NCBI RefSeq assembly: GCF_018619475.1
Contig: NZ_JAHFZG010000014.1
Coordinates: 1 to 64,000, forward strand
Direction: 5' to 3'
Source of the DNA: Rhodomicrobium sp. Az07
GTDB taxonomy: Bacteria > Pseudomonadota > Alphaproteobacteria > Rhizobiales > Rhodomicrobiaceae
DNA length: 64,000 bases
Shown one piece after another: positions 36,905 to 45,194 of the stretch. A program made the translations under genes and the position numbers. Numbering within the stretch: the stretch's first letter is position 1; every line of letters begins with the position of its first letter. Under the pieces are notes generated by a model. It worked only from the letters and a program-made list of their open reading frames with translations, was not told the DNA's origin and did no database searches.

Positions 36905-38050
36905 TTATAAAGCCCGTTCAGGAAGTGCTGGCACGGGTGTAAACGAGACGTTTCGCCATGCCGCATCGGTTCCGACCGAGCCGCGTTCGATCCCGAGCTC
37001 ATCGGCGATCGCATGAAAGGCCGTGATGAAGGCGGGCACGGTGAAGGGTGCCAGCCCGCCTTCCCGGCACCAGCCGAGATAGGCCTCATACAGCATCGGC
37101 GCGGTAAGCACGCCATCGGTCGCCGGATGGAGACGCGCCAGCATGAAGGCGTCGACCTCGCCCAGCCGCTTGACGGGCATGACCGGAAGCTTTGGCGGCA
37201 TGGTGGATTCCTTCGGAGCGGGGAGGGCGGCGTCGCGCCAGGGCGTGGTGACGAGATAGAGGCCGAGCCCGCTTCCCGCTTCGACGAGCAGTGCAAGCAG
37301 CAGCGCGAGGCCGAGTTGCACGTCGTCGCTCCGGAAGGTCCTGTCGAACCAGCCGCCGAGCTTCGAGATGGCGGCGGCCTGCGGGTCCTCGGTGGTTGAC
37401 GCGGCGGGGACCGTGTCGAGCTTTTGACGCACGTCGGTCAGTTCACCGTCGAGGCGGCCTGCTTCCTTCGCGGTGGCGAGTTCGACCCCGAGGCGGCGCC
37501 AGCGCTCGCAGGGCTCGCGCGCTTCGAGCCGGTTGAGCGTGCATTCGCCCGAGAGGTCACCGATTGTTCTTCGTCCGTAAACCGGTGTTGCGAGGATATC
37601 CGCCCGTTCCTGTTCGATGACGGATGGAGCGCGGGGGGTGCCGAGCGCGTCGCGGGCCGACTTGGCGCGGGTATAGCGGTCCTTGAGATCCTGATACTTT
37701 TCGGCGCCGCCCTGCCGTTCGGCAGCCTTGGCGATGCGATGCTGGGCCGCGAAGCCGACCGCGCTTGAGAACGAATAGAGCGTGAATATGCCGAACACCG
37801 CTGCCGCGCCGATGACCGCCAGCCGGTCTCGCTTGCGGATGCCCCAGGCGATGGCAAACGGCATCATGGCCTTGATGCAATCTGCGGCGCCCGCAACGAC
37901 GCCGTAGAGCCAGGCGTCGAACTCGGTGTCGGCGCTCCGGTAAGCCATGCGGAAGTTGAGGAGAACGGAGCCGACGATCAGCACAAGACTGGCCGCGATC
38001 CCGAGGATCACCAGCACGTCGACGAAGTGGTCAGAATCCCTTTCCTTCAC
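36905..38050 (-). CDS. Large membrane protein of the replicon module
   Basis: 381 residues from a GTG at 38050; an in-frame ATG at 38122 overlaps the upstream gene more deeply. Three or four membrane segments lie near the N-terminus (FVDVLVILGIAASLVLIVG, AIAWGIRKRDRLAVIGAAAVFGIF) and another in the middle (VQLGLALLLALLVEAGSGLGLYL), separated by a soluble charged region (about 110-250). The C-terminal domain is soluble. I do not recognise the family; similar genes occur near plasmid replication regions and might connect the replicon with transfer. Confidence 0.7.
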   Translation of the reverse strand: MKERDSDHFVDVLVILGIAASLVLIVGSVLLNFRMAYRSADTEFDAWLYGVVAGAADCIKAMMPFAIAWGIRKRDRLAVIGAAAVFGIFTLYSFSSAVGFAAQHRIAKAAERQGGAEKYQDLKDRYTRAKSARDALGTPRAPSVIEQERADILATPVYGRRTIGDLSGECTLNRLEAREPCERWRRLGVELATAKEAGRLDGELTDVRQKLDTVPAASTTEDPQAAAISKLGGWFDRTFRSDDVQLGLALLLALLVEAGSGLGLYLVTTPWRDAALPAPKESTMPPKLPVMPVKRLGEVDAFMLARLHPATDGVLTAPMLYEAYLGWCREGGLAPFTVPAFITAFHAIADELGIERGSVGTDAAWRNVSFTPVPALPERAL

Positions 38051-38441
38051 GGACACAGCGTAAGATGCCTTCCCATTCCTCGGGCTTGTAGCGCTGGCGG
38101 ACCTGTTCGAGCTGATTTTCAATCGCCGAGCTCAGGACTTGTTCGCAGAAGGCATTCTTGTCAACTCCCGATGCAAGGCAAAGCACAGCCAAATCCTGGG
38201 CGAGGGGGTCTGGAAGGCGAAGATTGAGGCGGCGGCGCTCGCCCTTGTAGTCACAGCGGCGCGCCAAAGCTTTGGGAGCGGGTTTTAGTGCAACCGGCGT
38301 AGGGATTTCGATTGCGGGAGCGGTTTTCTCGACAGGCGCATGGGTTTGGGGAACCGGGGGAGCGGCTGGGACCGGGGGCGCCAACGGCTTAACCGGCGCG
38401 AACCGCCGCTTGAGTTCTTCCTGCCGCGCTGCCTTGTCCAT
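38031..38441 (-). CDS. Ribbon-helix-helix protein with proline-rich N-terminus
   Basis: 136 residues. A low-complexity PVKPLAPPVPAAPPVP stretch leads to a compact domain RRLNLRLPDPLAQDLAVLCLASGVDKNAFCEQVL typical of ribbon-helix-helix proteins (strand, helix, helix). The arrangement (Pro-rich arm plus RHH) matches the ParA partner at 33930-34382. Its stop overlaps the GTG of the membrane gene, so the two are coupled. Confidence 0.7.
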   Translation of the reverse strand: MDKAARQEELKRRFAPVKPLAPPVPAAPPVPQTHAPVEKTAPAIEIPTPVALKPAPKALARRCDYKGERRRLNLRLPDPLAQDLAVLCLASGVDKNAFCEQVLSSAIENQLEQVRQRYKPEEWEGILRCVREGKGF

Positions 38442-38672
38442 ACGTCGCTCTTTCCTGCGGTTGCAGCCTACTCAAATTCGCAACCGGGGACAATCGGATG
38501 TCTGGTCTTTTGCACTCCCGCGTTTGAAGACTTGCGCAGATGAAAAGCGTTGGATATACGCAAGTCCTCACATGAGAAGCGCCGCATATGCTTGATATCG
38601 CAGATGCTCACCTGTTCAGCACCGGCGTTGCGGCGTCTTGACGTATACAGGTCTTGGCCCGACGCTTTGGGC

Positions 38673-38891
38673 ATGAGCTCCGCACCACCCTCCAGCGTCA
38701 GGCCCGCCGCAAAGCTTGTAAAGCTCAGCGTGGAAGTGCCCGACTACGTGATGAAGAAGCTGAAGCAGCGCGCGCTCGATGAGGAGCGCTCCCTCCGCGC
38801 CGTGGTGCTGCGGGCCTTGCATCAGTCCGGCATCGAGGTCGCCGAGCAGGACTTCATCGACGACGGACGCCGGAAGGAACGGCAAGCGTAA
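38673..38891 (+). CDS. Small ribbon-helix-helix protein
   Basis: 72 residues from the ATG at 38673. AAKLVKLSVEVPDYVMKKLKQRALDEERSLRAVVLRAL is a ribbon-helix-helix; the tail FIDDGRRKER closely parallels the end of the parA partner (LLCDGRKSD). It sits divergent from 38031-38441 in a small intergenic region. Likely a DNA-binding regulator or second centromere-binding paralogue. Hairpin follows the stop. Confidence 0.75.
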   Translation: MSSAPPSSVRPAAKLVKLSVEVPDYVMKKLKQRALDEERSLRAVVLRALHQSGIEVAEQDFIDDGRRKERQA

Positions 38892-38895
38892 AAAA

Positions 38896-38911
38896 GGGAG
38901 CCGAAGCTCCC
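38896..38911 (-). terminator. UUCG hairpin terminator, active on the minus strand
   Basis: GGGAGC-ttcg-GCTCCC on the minus strand, followed by a T-run (complement of the A-run at 38890-38895). The stable UUCG loop and T-tract form a standard intrinsic terminator for leftward transcripts; on the plus strand it lacks the T-run. Confidence 0.65.
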
Positions 38912-39129
38912 TCGGGAAGACTTTCGTCATCACCGGCCCGGCCCTGGCGTCCCCGCTGTACCTTGGTGCCAATCTTGTGACAAAAGCCCGGGTGGGGCAA
39001 CGGCTTGGCCAACCTGATTGCCAACGGCATCAGCACCGATGGAGAGCCCCCGAGGTTGAGGTAAAAAGGCTGGATTTCTACCTCAAGATGGGCGCATATT
39101 GTGAGGCATAAAAGGGAAGTTTTTGCCTC

Positions 39130-40251
39130 ATGGTGTGGAATTGGCAGCAAGATCAATGGCCTCAATTCAGCTGGAGGCCCGAGGAGCTTGAGGGCCTGGA
39201 GAAGGCCTTCCTCAAGCAATCCGGCGTCCTGATCGGGGCGTATTTTCACGTCGACCCCGCCGACAAGGACCAGCTTGCCATCGACCTTATGAGCAACGAG
39301 GCCCTCAAAACCTCCCAGATCGAAGGGGAAATCCTTGATCGGGAGAGCCTTCAGCAATCCATCCGGCGTGATCTTGGCCTCGCCACCCTGCCGTTCAAGG
39401 CGCCCCCCGCCGAGCAGGGCATTTCAAGGATGATGGTGACGCTCTATCGGACGTTTGGCGAACCGTTATCCGCCGTCGCGTTGCGGCAGTGGCATGCGAT
39501 GCTGATGAACGGCCGCGTGGATATCCAGTGCATTGGCCGATACCGGACCGATCCCGAGCCGATGCAGGTGGTATCCGGGCGGCTCGACCGTCCTGAGGTT
39601 CACTTCGAGGCCCCTCCCGCCGGGCAGCTTTCCCGGGAAATGGCGCGGTTCATCCGGTGGTTCAACGAAACTGCCCCCGATGGGAAGAAGCCGCTCCCGC
39701 CCGTCACGCGGGCAGGGCTGGCCCACCTGCACTTTGTTTCCGTCCACCCCTTCGAGGACGGTAATGGCCGGATTGCCCGTGCGCTAGCCGACAAAGCGCT
39801 GGCGCAGGGACTGGAGCAGCCGAGCCTGTCAAGCCTTTCGCAGGTCATCCAAAAGCGGAAGAAGGATTATTACGACGCGCTGGCGCGTAACAACCGGGAG
39901 CTTGATATCACGGACTGGCTGGTCACGTTCGGGGGCATGATCGTGGATGCCCAAGCCTATACCGAAACCATGATCCGGTTTCTGATTGAAAAGACACGCC
40001 TCTATGACCGCATTCGGGGGCAGCTCAATCCGCGTCAGGAGAAGGCTCTCGCGCGGATGTTCCGGGAGGGGCCGGACGGGTTCACGGGCGGGCTCAGCGT
40101 TGGCAACTACATCTCCATCACCGGCACCTCGCGGGCGACCGCTACCCGCGATCTTCAGGAACTGGTGGCGCTTGGGGCGCTCATCCGGACGGGCGAGATG
40201 AAGTCCACGCGGTATCACCTGCCCGCTCAGTTGCAGGCAACGGGGACGTAA
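39130..40251 (+). CDS. Fic-domain protein with DUF4172 N-terminus
   Basis: 373 residues. N-terminal DUF4172-like part (MVWNWQQDQWPQFSW and the helix NEALKTSQIEGEIL, holding the inhibitory motif TSQIEGE). Fic core HPFEDGNGRIARALADKAL (HPFxDGNGRxxR), a second helix LITDWLVTFGGMI-like region and a winged-helix end (SVGNYISITGTSRATATRDLQELV). Likely AMPylates proteins; the regulatory helix keeps it inactive by default. Second Fic gene in the element, distinct from that at 25902. A terminator follows at 40256. Confidence 0.92.
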   Translation: MVWNWQQDQWPQFSWRPEELEGLEKAFLKQSGVLIGAYFHVDPADKDQLAIDLMSNEALKTSQIEGEILDRESLQQSIRRDLGLATLPFKAPPAEQGISRMMVTLYRTFGEPLSAVALRQWHAMLMNGRVDIQCIGRYRTDPEPMQVVSGRLDRPEVHFEAPPAGQLSREMARFIRWFNETAPDGKKPLPPVTRAGLAHLHFVSVHPFEDGNGRIARALADKALAQGLEQPSLSSLSQVIQKRKKDYYDALARNNRELDITDWLVTFGGMIVDAQAYTETMIRFLIEKTRLYDRIRGQLNPRQEKALARMFREGPDGFTGGLSVGNYISITGTSRATATRDLQELVALGALIRTGEMKSTRYHLPAQLQATGT

Positions 40252-40255
40252 ACAA

Positions 40256-40278
40256 AAAGCCGGTTCGAGACCGGCTTT
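40256..40278 (+). terminator. Intrinsic terminator after the fic gene
   Basis: AAAGCCGGT-tcgag-ACCGGCTTT, a 9-base perfect stem immediately after the stop. The stem is the same as that of the terminator at 33830-33851, and being A/T-symmetric it would also stop transcripts from the small gene at 40322. Confidence 0.85.
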
Positions 40279-40321
40279 GTCGGAGGGGAGGCAGCGCACT
40301 TTCGCGCGCTGCCTCGTGTGA

Positions 40322-40399
40322 TCAGCCAATGACCGCTATCGCGGCCAGAAGGCCGAGGATATAAAGGGCAACGATGGCCCCTCCCAGCTTCCAGCTCAT
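40322..40399 (-). CDS. 25-residue single-pass membrane peptide
   Basis: ATG at 40399 is preceded by AAGGAGGTTGGG (complement of 40400-40411), a perfect Shine-Dalgarno at good spacing. The peptide is MSWKLGGAIVALYILGLLAA plus IAVIG: one transmembrane helix with a Trp-Lys head. Two kinds of evidence, ribosome site and a fully hydrophobic short peptide, favour a real gene. It lies on the integrase strand, about 140 bases downstream of it. The size and shape are like type I toxin peptides or small stress membrane proteins; no antisense RNA is identified. Confidence 0.65.
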   Translation of the reverse strand: MSWKLGGAIVALYILGLLAAIAVIG

Positions 40400-40540
40400 C
40401 CCAACCTCCTTGGTACGGCGGTACCCCCTTGGCCGGGATGGCCAAATGAACAGGTACGCCAATGAGCAGAGGCTTATAGGTGGCTAGGCGAAAGCCCCTG
40501 ACAGGGCTCTCTGCTGACGGTCGCATTTCGCAGAAAAGCC

Positions 40541-41728
40541 TTATTGCGGCGTGGAGGGTTTGCTCCCGGATTGAAGCGCAGTCCCGATAAGTGCTCCCGT
40601 CGCTTCCACCAGTTCGGCCGCCACCTTGTCGGCCACATGGGCATAGCGCGCCGTGGTCGCTGGCTGGGAATGGCCTAAAACCCGCCCGATGACGGGCAGG
40701 GAGCCGCCGAGGCCCACGCTGACGCTCGCGAAGGAATGGCGGAGATCGTGAATGCGAACATCGTCGAGGCCCGCTTCCTTACGGATCCTCCGCCACGGCT
40801 TTTGCAGGTTGACGAGATGCTGGCCTTCAATGAGCCCCGGCAAGACAAACGGGTTGTGTTTAAACCTTGGAAGGCCTGACAACAGATCGAGCGCCGGTTG
40901 GCTAAGGGGAATGACCTTGGCGCCGGTTTTGCTGTCGGGAAGGGCCAGAACACGCCGATGGCGGTCGATGTAGCTCCAGCGCAGGGTGAGAATCTCGGAG
41001 AGACGCGCGCCGGTGAGAAGCAACAGACGGATGGCCGCCAACACATAAGGATTTTCGCGCTTCTCCGAGTCGGCGAGCACTTTTCCCAAGCGTTCAAGTT
41101 CCTCGGGCGACAAATAACGCTCCCGCTTGTTCTCGCGGTATTTGGGAATCTTGCGACAGGGATTGCTGTTGGCGGGGCGCAGTCCCTGATCTTCCGACCA
41201 ACCCAACATCGCGGAAAGGACGGCCATCGCGTAATTAGCGGCAGAGGGCGTTTCACACAGAGCGATGTTCAATTTAGAGATATCGGCAACGGAGAGCTTT
41301 CCCAATGCTATTTTTCCAAGCTCGGGCTGCAAGTGCCTGCGCCAGGAGGTTTGATAATTTTCGAAGGTCACAGGCTTCAGCAGCGGCTTGTGATGATTGA
41401 AATATTCAACTGCCAATTCGCCGAGCGTGAACGTGCTGGCACGTTCACGGCGCTTTTCCTCTGTGCGGTCTTTGCCTTCCGCCGCGTTGGCAAGGATTGC
41501 CAGCGCCTCCCGTCGCGCGGTTTCAACCGTCCACGGGCTGCCGCGCTTTCCGATTGTGAACCAGCGTTGCTTGCCGTTGACCCGTGTCTTGACGAAGAAC
41601 GTCACCGTGCCGTTGGCGTTCGCCTTGGCGCCGAAGCCTTTTAAGCTGTCGTCCCAGGCGACTTGCTGGGGAGGAAGCGTTTTCAAGGTCGCGAGATTAA
41701 TCCGGCTTCTATCTGCCATGTGAGCCAT
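40541..41728 (-). CDS. int: Tyrosine integrase of the element
   Basis: 395 residues. DUF4102-like N-terminus (ATLKTLPPQQVAWDDSLKGFGAK), core-binding domain (ELAVEYFNHHKPLLKP), catalytic domain with Arg in LLLTGARLSEILTL, His-x-x-Arg in IHDLRHSFASVSVGLG, and nucleophile Tyr in TARYAHVADK. This architecture is used by integrases that target tRNA genes. Its start lies 135 bases from the tRNA-Thr scar, the normal position. An alternative start is the ATG three codons downstream. Confidence 0.95.
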   Translation of the reverse strand: MAHMADRSRINLATLKTLPPQQVAWDDSLKGFGAKANANGTVTFFVKTRVNGKQRWFTIGKRGSPWTVETARREALAILANAAEGKDRTEEKRRERASTFTLGELAVEYFNHHKPLLKPVTFENYQTSWRRHLQPELGKIALGKLSVADISKLNIALCETPSAANYAMAVLSAMLGWSEDQGLRPANSNPCRKIPKYRENKRERYLSPEELERLGKVLADSEKRENPYVLAAIRLLLLTGARLSEILTLRWSYIDRHRRVLALPDSKTGAKVIPLSQPALDLLSGLPRFKHNPFVLPGLIEGQHLVNLQKPWRRIRKEAGLDDVRIHDLRHSFASVSVGLGGSLPVIGRVLGHSQPATTARYAHVADKVAAELVEATGALIGTALQSGSKPSTPQ

Positions 41729-41862
41729 CCAGCAGCGCCCAACCTACCACCAACCTACCACTTTGCGCCGAGGATAGCCAGACCACGTCGTAATGATGCG
41801 GAAAAATAATATGTAAAAACGGTATCTTACAGGCTACTTGGTAAAGAGCCGTAGCCGCATTA

Positions 41863-41912
41863 CCTCATTCGTAATGAGGGGGTCGCGTGTTCGAGTCACG
41901 CAAGCGGCACCA
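41863..41912 (+). repeat. attR: Truncated tRNA-Thr(CGT) 3' half: right attachment site
   Basis: CCTCATTCGTAATGAGG gives the anticodon stem and loop with anticodon CGT. It is followed by a variable loop, the T stem-loop GCGTG-TTCGAGT-CACGC, the 3' acceptor strand AAGCGGC and A-CCA. No matching 5' acceptor (GCCGCTT) exists upstream, so the gene is only half present. The integrase target is thus tRNA-Thr(CGT), and the full tRNA should lie at the left end outside this window. The preceding GGCTAC...GTAGCC dyad (41832-41856) may be an arm site. Confidence 0.9.
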
Positions 41913-42324
41913 CTTCCCTGCCAATTCCGAATTGCAAAACGCCGTTCCCGAGCGCACTCCGGTGCAATCGGGAGTAACGGCGAACGGTGTCGATAGCTGC
42001 GGTCTATCCCGCTGACTCTCCTATTGAAACGCGTTTTGGCCGGGCTCCTGGCAACTCTCTCCAAGCGGAGCCGCCGCAATATTGTTGCCGGGGGCACCTG
42101 ACCGTCAAGCTCCTCAGCGGCGTGGTCGCTGTGGCGCAACCCGCTGTCTGCACGTGAAGGCCCAAGACGTAAAATATCATGCGTCTGCCGCAGCAGGGGC
42201 GTGGCGGCAGACGGTCTCTGCTGGCTCGTCCTGGCCGGGACCTGCACCTGCCTCTGCAGGCGGCATCGAACCGAGCAACTCACGCAGCCGCGCGATAGGC
42301 GGCGCGGCCCGCCTAAAGCCGGAT

Positions 42325-42351
42325 CCGATCAGGTTGACTCAACCTGATCGG
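42325..42351. repeat. 27-base perfect dyad
   Basis: CCGATCAGGTT-gactc-AACCTGATCGG, arms of 11 bases. Not followed by T or preceded by A runs, so not a classic terminator. Similar dyads occur as dispersed intergenic repeats in some Hyphomicrobiales, but I cannot count copies here. Confidence 0.8.
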
Positions 42352-42388
42352 TGAATCCGTCTTTAAACTTCAAGAAGAGACCGTTTTA

Positions 42389-42417
42389 CCGATCTGATTG
42401 CAATTCAATCAGATCGG
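42389..42417. repeat. 29-base perfect dyad
   Basis: CCGATCTGATTG-caatt-CAATCAGATCGG, arms of 12 bases, centred 65 bases from the previous dyad. It shares the CCGATC termini and a 5-base spacer with it, so the two belong to one design (paired repeat element or two sites for the same protein). Confidence 0.8.
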
Positions 42418-42588
42418 AACCGGCTCGAATTTGACTAGTGGAGCTTCTGAATTTGACATCTGAGCGAGAGCTTTCAGCAACCGGGACTGCTGGTGGTCCC
42501 TTGATTCCGGCATTGGCTTGCGAGGGTGCTGCAAACGGATGCAAATGTCGGAATCGGACCACTAGCGAACAGCCCGTAACGGCGAGCC

Positions 42589-42807
42589 TCAATGCGCTTC
42601 CTTGTAATGATCCTGGCAGCGCGGAAGCAGGTTTCGCTCGTTCTTTGCCAGACACGCCTTGAGATCGCGCAAGCGCCTGGCCTTGATGTCCTTGCAATAC
42701 TGTTCCATGTCGAACTTGCACACGTCTTTGATCTTGTACGTCGTCATTGTGGCGTCGGCGCTTGTTGCCAACAGGCAAACGAGCGCGAAGGCTGCTGCGC
42801 GTTCCAT
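42589..42807 (-). CDS. Small secreted Cys-rich protein
   Basis: 72 residues from the ATG at 42807. A signal peptide (AAAFALVCLLATSADA) precedes a compact region with Cys in VCKFDMEQYCKDIK, DLKACLAKN and LLPRCQDHY. The pattern of spaced Cys with D/Q-Y-C resembles the eukaryote-like GLG1 Cys-rich repeat found in rhizobial secreted proteins. It probably acts in the periplasm with two disulfides; function unknown. Confidence 0.75.
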   Translation of the reverse strand: MERAAAFALVCLLATSADATMTTYKIKDVCKFDMEQYCKDIKARRLRDLKACLAKNERNLLPRCQDHYKEAH

Positions 42808-43019
42808 GGCATTCTCCGTCAACAAAACCTGCAAACGGACTTAAGCCGCCGCTTGGGCAAAAGTTGGACACAAAGGGCGGTATGGCGCGATGGCAAGACC
42901 GAGGGCGCAGGGGTGCCGTCTCATGTGCAGCAGTGAGAGCTTCGCCATGAGCGAAAGACGGATGCAGCCGCTTCGGAAGCGTTGCCTGAACGCTTCCGAG
43001 CGGCATGATCGCATAAGCG

Positions 43020-43493
43020 TTATTTCTTTTCTTCGGCGGGTTGCGCACCACCCGTGCCCTGCGGATGCAGTTCTGCCTGCACCTTCGCAAGCGCCGCTTG
43101 AAGCTCCTCCTCGGTCGCAGGCAGAACTTCGTTCCGGTAGGCATCCATCTTGCCCACGGCGGACTTGGCAACCGTCGAGCCGTAGAAGTCGGCGAGCGCC
43201 TTAAGTTCGTCCGCGGTGAACGTCTTCACCATCGCTTGCCGGATCGCCACAGACACCTTGTCGATATTGAAATATTTGAGCATCAGCGCCTTGAACTGCT
43301 CGCGCTGCTCGGGGGGCACGGTCTCGGCCAGCCCCGCCACGGTATCGGCGATCTGCGATTTGGGCGGTACGGCCGCGAGATAGCGATCCGCCTGCGCCTC
43401 GCGATTCGGTGGCGTGTCATCGAGCGCGAGGGCGGGCAGCGAAAACGGCAGCAGGACCGCAAGGAAAAGGATGCGAGCGGATAATGCGGGCAT
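43020..43493 (-). CDS. DUF2059 periplasmic protein
   Basis: 157 residues from the ATG at 43493 (a longer frame to 43580 has no better start). Signal peptide LFLAVLLPFSLPALALD, then the DUF2059 core with YFNIDKVSVAIRQAMVKTFTADELKALADFYGS and KMDAYRNEVLPA. This family is a helical periplasmic protein of unknown role found widely in Proteobacteria. Divergent from ahcY; the shared upstream region contains the dyad at 43569. Confidence 0.85.
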   Translation of the reverse strand: MPALSARILFLAVLLPFSLPALALDDTPPNREAQADRYLAAVPPKSQIADTVAGLAETVPPEQREQFKALMLKYFNIDKVSVAIRQAMVKTFTADELKALADFYGSTVAKSAVGKMDAYRNEVLPATEEELQAALAKVQAELHPQGTGGAQPAEEKK

Positions 43494-43568
43494 GGTCGAA
43501 ATTCCTTCGTTCGGGAGTGAGAGGGAGGGTCTGTGACCTGGTTTTAATACGTACGGAAGTCGGGGAAA

Positions 43569-43601
43569 GACATAAAGCAATGTTTATGTCTTTATTGCTT
43601 T
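43569..43601. promoter_or_regulatory. Double overlapping dyad in the ahcY promoter region
   Basis: GACATAAA-gcaatg-TTTATGTC (43569-43590) and, overlapping it, AAAGCAAT with ATTGCTTT (43574-43581 and about 43594-43601), each 8-base perfect arms. They lie about 80-100 bases before the ahcY start. ArsR-family SAM/SAH-responsive regulators (SahR/SamR) of Proteobacteria are known to use AT-rich dyads before ahcY and met genes, so this is a plausible operator; I have not matched it to the published motif. Confidence 0.6.
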
Positions 43602-43671
43602 TCGATAGCACACGAGATAGGACTGCCCCAAACCATCTTGCCGCTGCGGCAAACAAGCCTGGGAGAAGCCT

Positions 43672-45072
43672 GTGTCGAACGATTATCTGGTCAAGGATTT
43701 AAGCCTCGCGGACTGGGGCCGCAAGGAAATGGACATCGCCGAAACGGAAATGCCGGGCCTTATGGCCGTGCGCGAAAAGTTCGGCAAGGAGCAGCCGCTG
43801 AAGGGCGCGCGCGTCGCGGGCTGTCTTCACATGACGATCCAGACCGCCGTGCTGATCGAGAGCCTTCAGGCGCTCGGCGCGGAAGTCCGCTGGGCTTCGT
43901 GCAACATCTTCTCGACGCAGGACCACGCCGCAGCCGCCATCGCCGCGCGCGGCACGCCCGTGTTCGCCGTGAAGGGCGAGACGCTCGACGAATATTGGGA
44001 CTATGTGGACCGCATCCTTGAATGGCCGAACGGCGAAACCGCCAACATGATCCTCGACGACGGCGGCGACGCGACGCTGATCGTGCTGCTCGGCGCGGAA
44101 GCCGAGACGAACCCGACGGTGCTCGAAAATCCGCACAGCGAGGAAGAAGCAAGCCTCTTCAAGACGATCAAGGCGCGCCTCGCGAAGACGCCCGGCTGGT
44201 ATTCCAAGGTAAAGGCCAACATCAAGGGCGTGTCCGAAGAGACGACGACCGGCGTGCTGCGCCTCTACCAGATGGAGAAGAAGGGCACGCTCGCCTTCCC
44301 GGCCATCAACGTGAACGACAGCGTCACGAAGTCGAAGTTCGACAACCGCTACGGCTGCCGCGAAAGCCTCGTGGACGGTATCCGCCGCGCGACCGACGTC
44401 ATGATGGCGGGCAAGGTTGCCGTGGTGGCCGGCTATGGCGACGTCGGCAAGGGCTCGGCTCAGTCGCTGCGCGGCGCTGGCGCGCGCGTCGTCGTCACCG
44501 AAATCGACCCGATCTGCGCGCTTCAGGCGGCGATGGACGGCTTCTCGGTGCAGACGCTCGACGACGTGGCCGACAAGGCCGACATCTTCGTGACGGCGAC
44601 CGGCAACAAGGACGTCATCACGCTTGAGCACATGCGCAAGATGAAGGACATGGCCATCGTCTGCAACATCGGCCATTTCGACAACGAAATTCAGATTGCG
44701 AACCTGAAGAATTACAAGTGGACGAACGTCAAGCCTCAGGTGGACATGATCGAGTTCCCCGGCGGCAACCGCATCCTGCTTCTGTCCGAAGGCCGCCTCG
44801 TGAACCTCGGCAACGCAACGGGGCATCCGAGCTTCGTGATGAGCGCGTCCTTCTCGAACCAGGTGCTCGCGCAGATCGAGCTTTGGTCCAATGTCGGCAA
44901 GGGCAAGTATGAGAACAAGGTGTATGTGCTGCCGAAGCATCTCGACGAGATGGTCGCGCGCCTGCACCTCGAAAAGCTCGGCGTGCAGCTGACGCAACTC
45001 TCGAACGAGCAGGCCGACTATATCGGCGTGCCGATCGACGGACCGTTCAAGTCCGACCTCTACAAGTATTGA
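43672..45072 (+). CDS. ahcY: S-adenosylhomocysteinase
   Basis: 466 residues, full family length, GTG start. Substrate region [38 protein letters not shown], the NAD-binding core [20 protein letters not shown] (Rossmann GxGxxG) and the terminal [30 protein letters not shown]. It splits SAH into adenosine and homocysteine, relieving inhibition of methyltransferases. Monocistronic; a strong terminator follows. Confidence 0.97.
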   Translation: MSNDYLVKDLSLADWGRKEMDIAETEMPGLMAVREKFGKEQPLKGARVAGCLHMTIQTAVLIESLQALGAEVRWASCNIFSTQDHAAAAIAARGTPVFAVKGETLDEYWDYVDRILEWPNGETANMILDDGGDATLIVLLGAEAETNPTVLENPHSEEEASLFKTIKARLAKTPGWYSKVKANIKGVSEETTTGVLRLYQMEKKGTLAFPAINVNDSVTKSKFDNRYGCRESLVDGIRRATDVMMAGKVAVVAGYGDVGKGSAQSLRGAGARVVVTEIDPICALQAAMDGFSVQTLDDVADKADIFVTATGNKDVITLEHMRKMKDMAIVCNIGHFDNEIQIANLKNYKWTNVKPQVDMIEFPGGNRILLLSEGRLVNLGNATGHPSFVMSASFSNQVLAQIELWSNVGKGKYENKVYVLPKHLDEMVARLHLEKLGVQLTQLSNEQADYIGVPIDGPFKSDLYKY

Positions 45073-45112
45073 GGACGCCGCGCCGCGCGTTATCGCGGCG
45101 TGCATCCCGACA

Positions 45113-45142
45113 GGCAACGCGCGGCGGCGCGTTGCCATTTTT
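45113..45142 (+). terminator. Intrinsic terminator after ahcY
   Basis: GGCAACGCGC-ggcg-GCGCGTTGCC, a 10-base perfect stem, followed by ATTTTT. It separates ahcY from the convergent radC gene. Confidence 0.9.
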
Positions 45143-45194
45143 GCGTCGCGCGCATTTCGCGGAATCATCGCAACCCTTTGCGCACCCCCTGCCC

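Larger units (their letters stand above)
41913..42588. other. Non-coding chromosomal segment beyond the attachment site
   Basis: About 675 bases with no convincing coding frame; long open stretches on the minus strand are GC-driven. It carries two perfect palindromes (42325-42351 and 42389-42417) described separately. It is the first host sequence after the element. Confidence 0.5.

Noticed and set aside
41831-41862. D-arm-like sequence (CTTGGTAAAGAGCC) ahead of the tRNA-Thr half
   Set aside because: Spacing to the anticodon stem is too long and no acceptor strand pairs with the 3' end, so it does not make a complete tRNA; likely an integrase arm dyad.
42386-43171. Minus-strand frame across the dyads and the Cys-rich gene
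   Set aside because: It crosses two palindromes and overlaps two better-supported genes; composition is not protein-like.
43699-45168. Long minus-strand frame opposite ahcY
   Set aside because: No domain, no ribosome site, and fully overlapped by a highly conserved enzyme.
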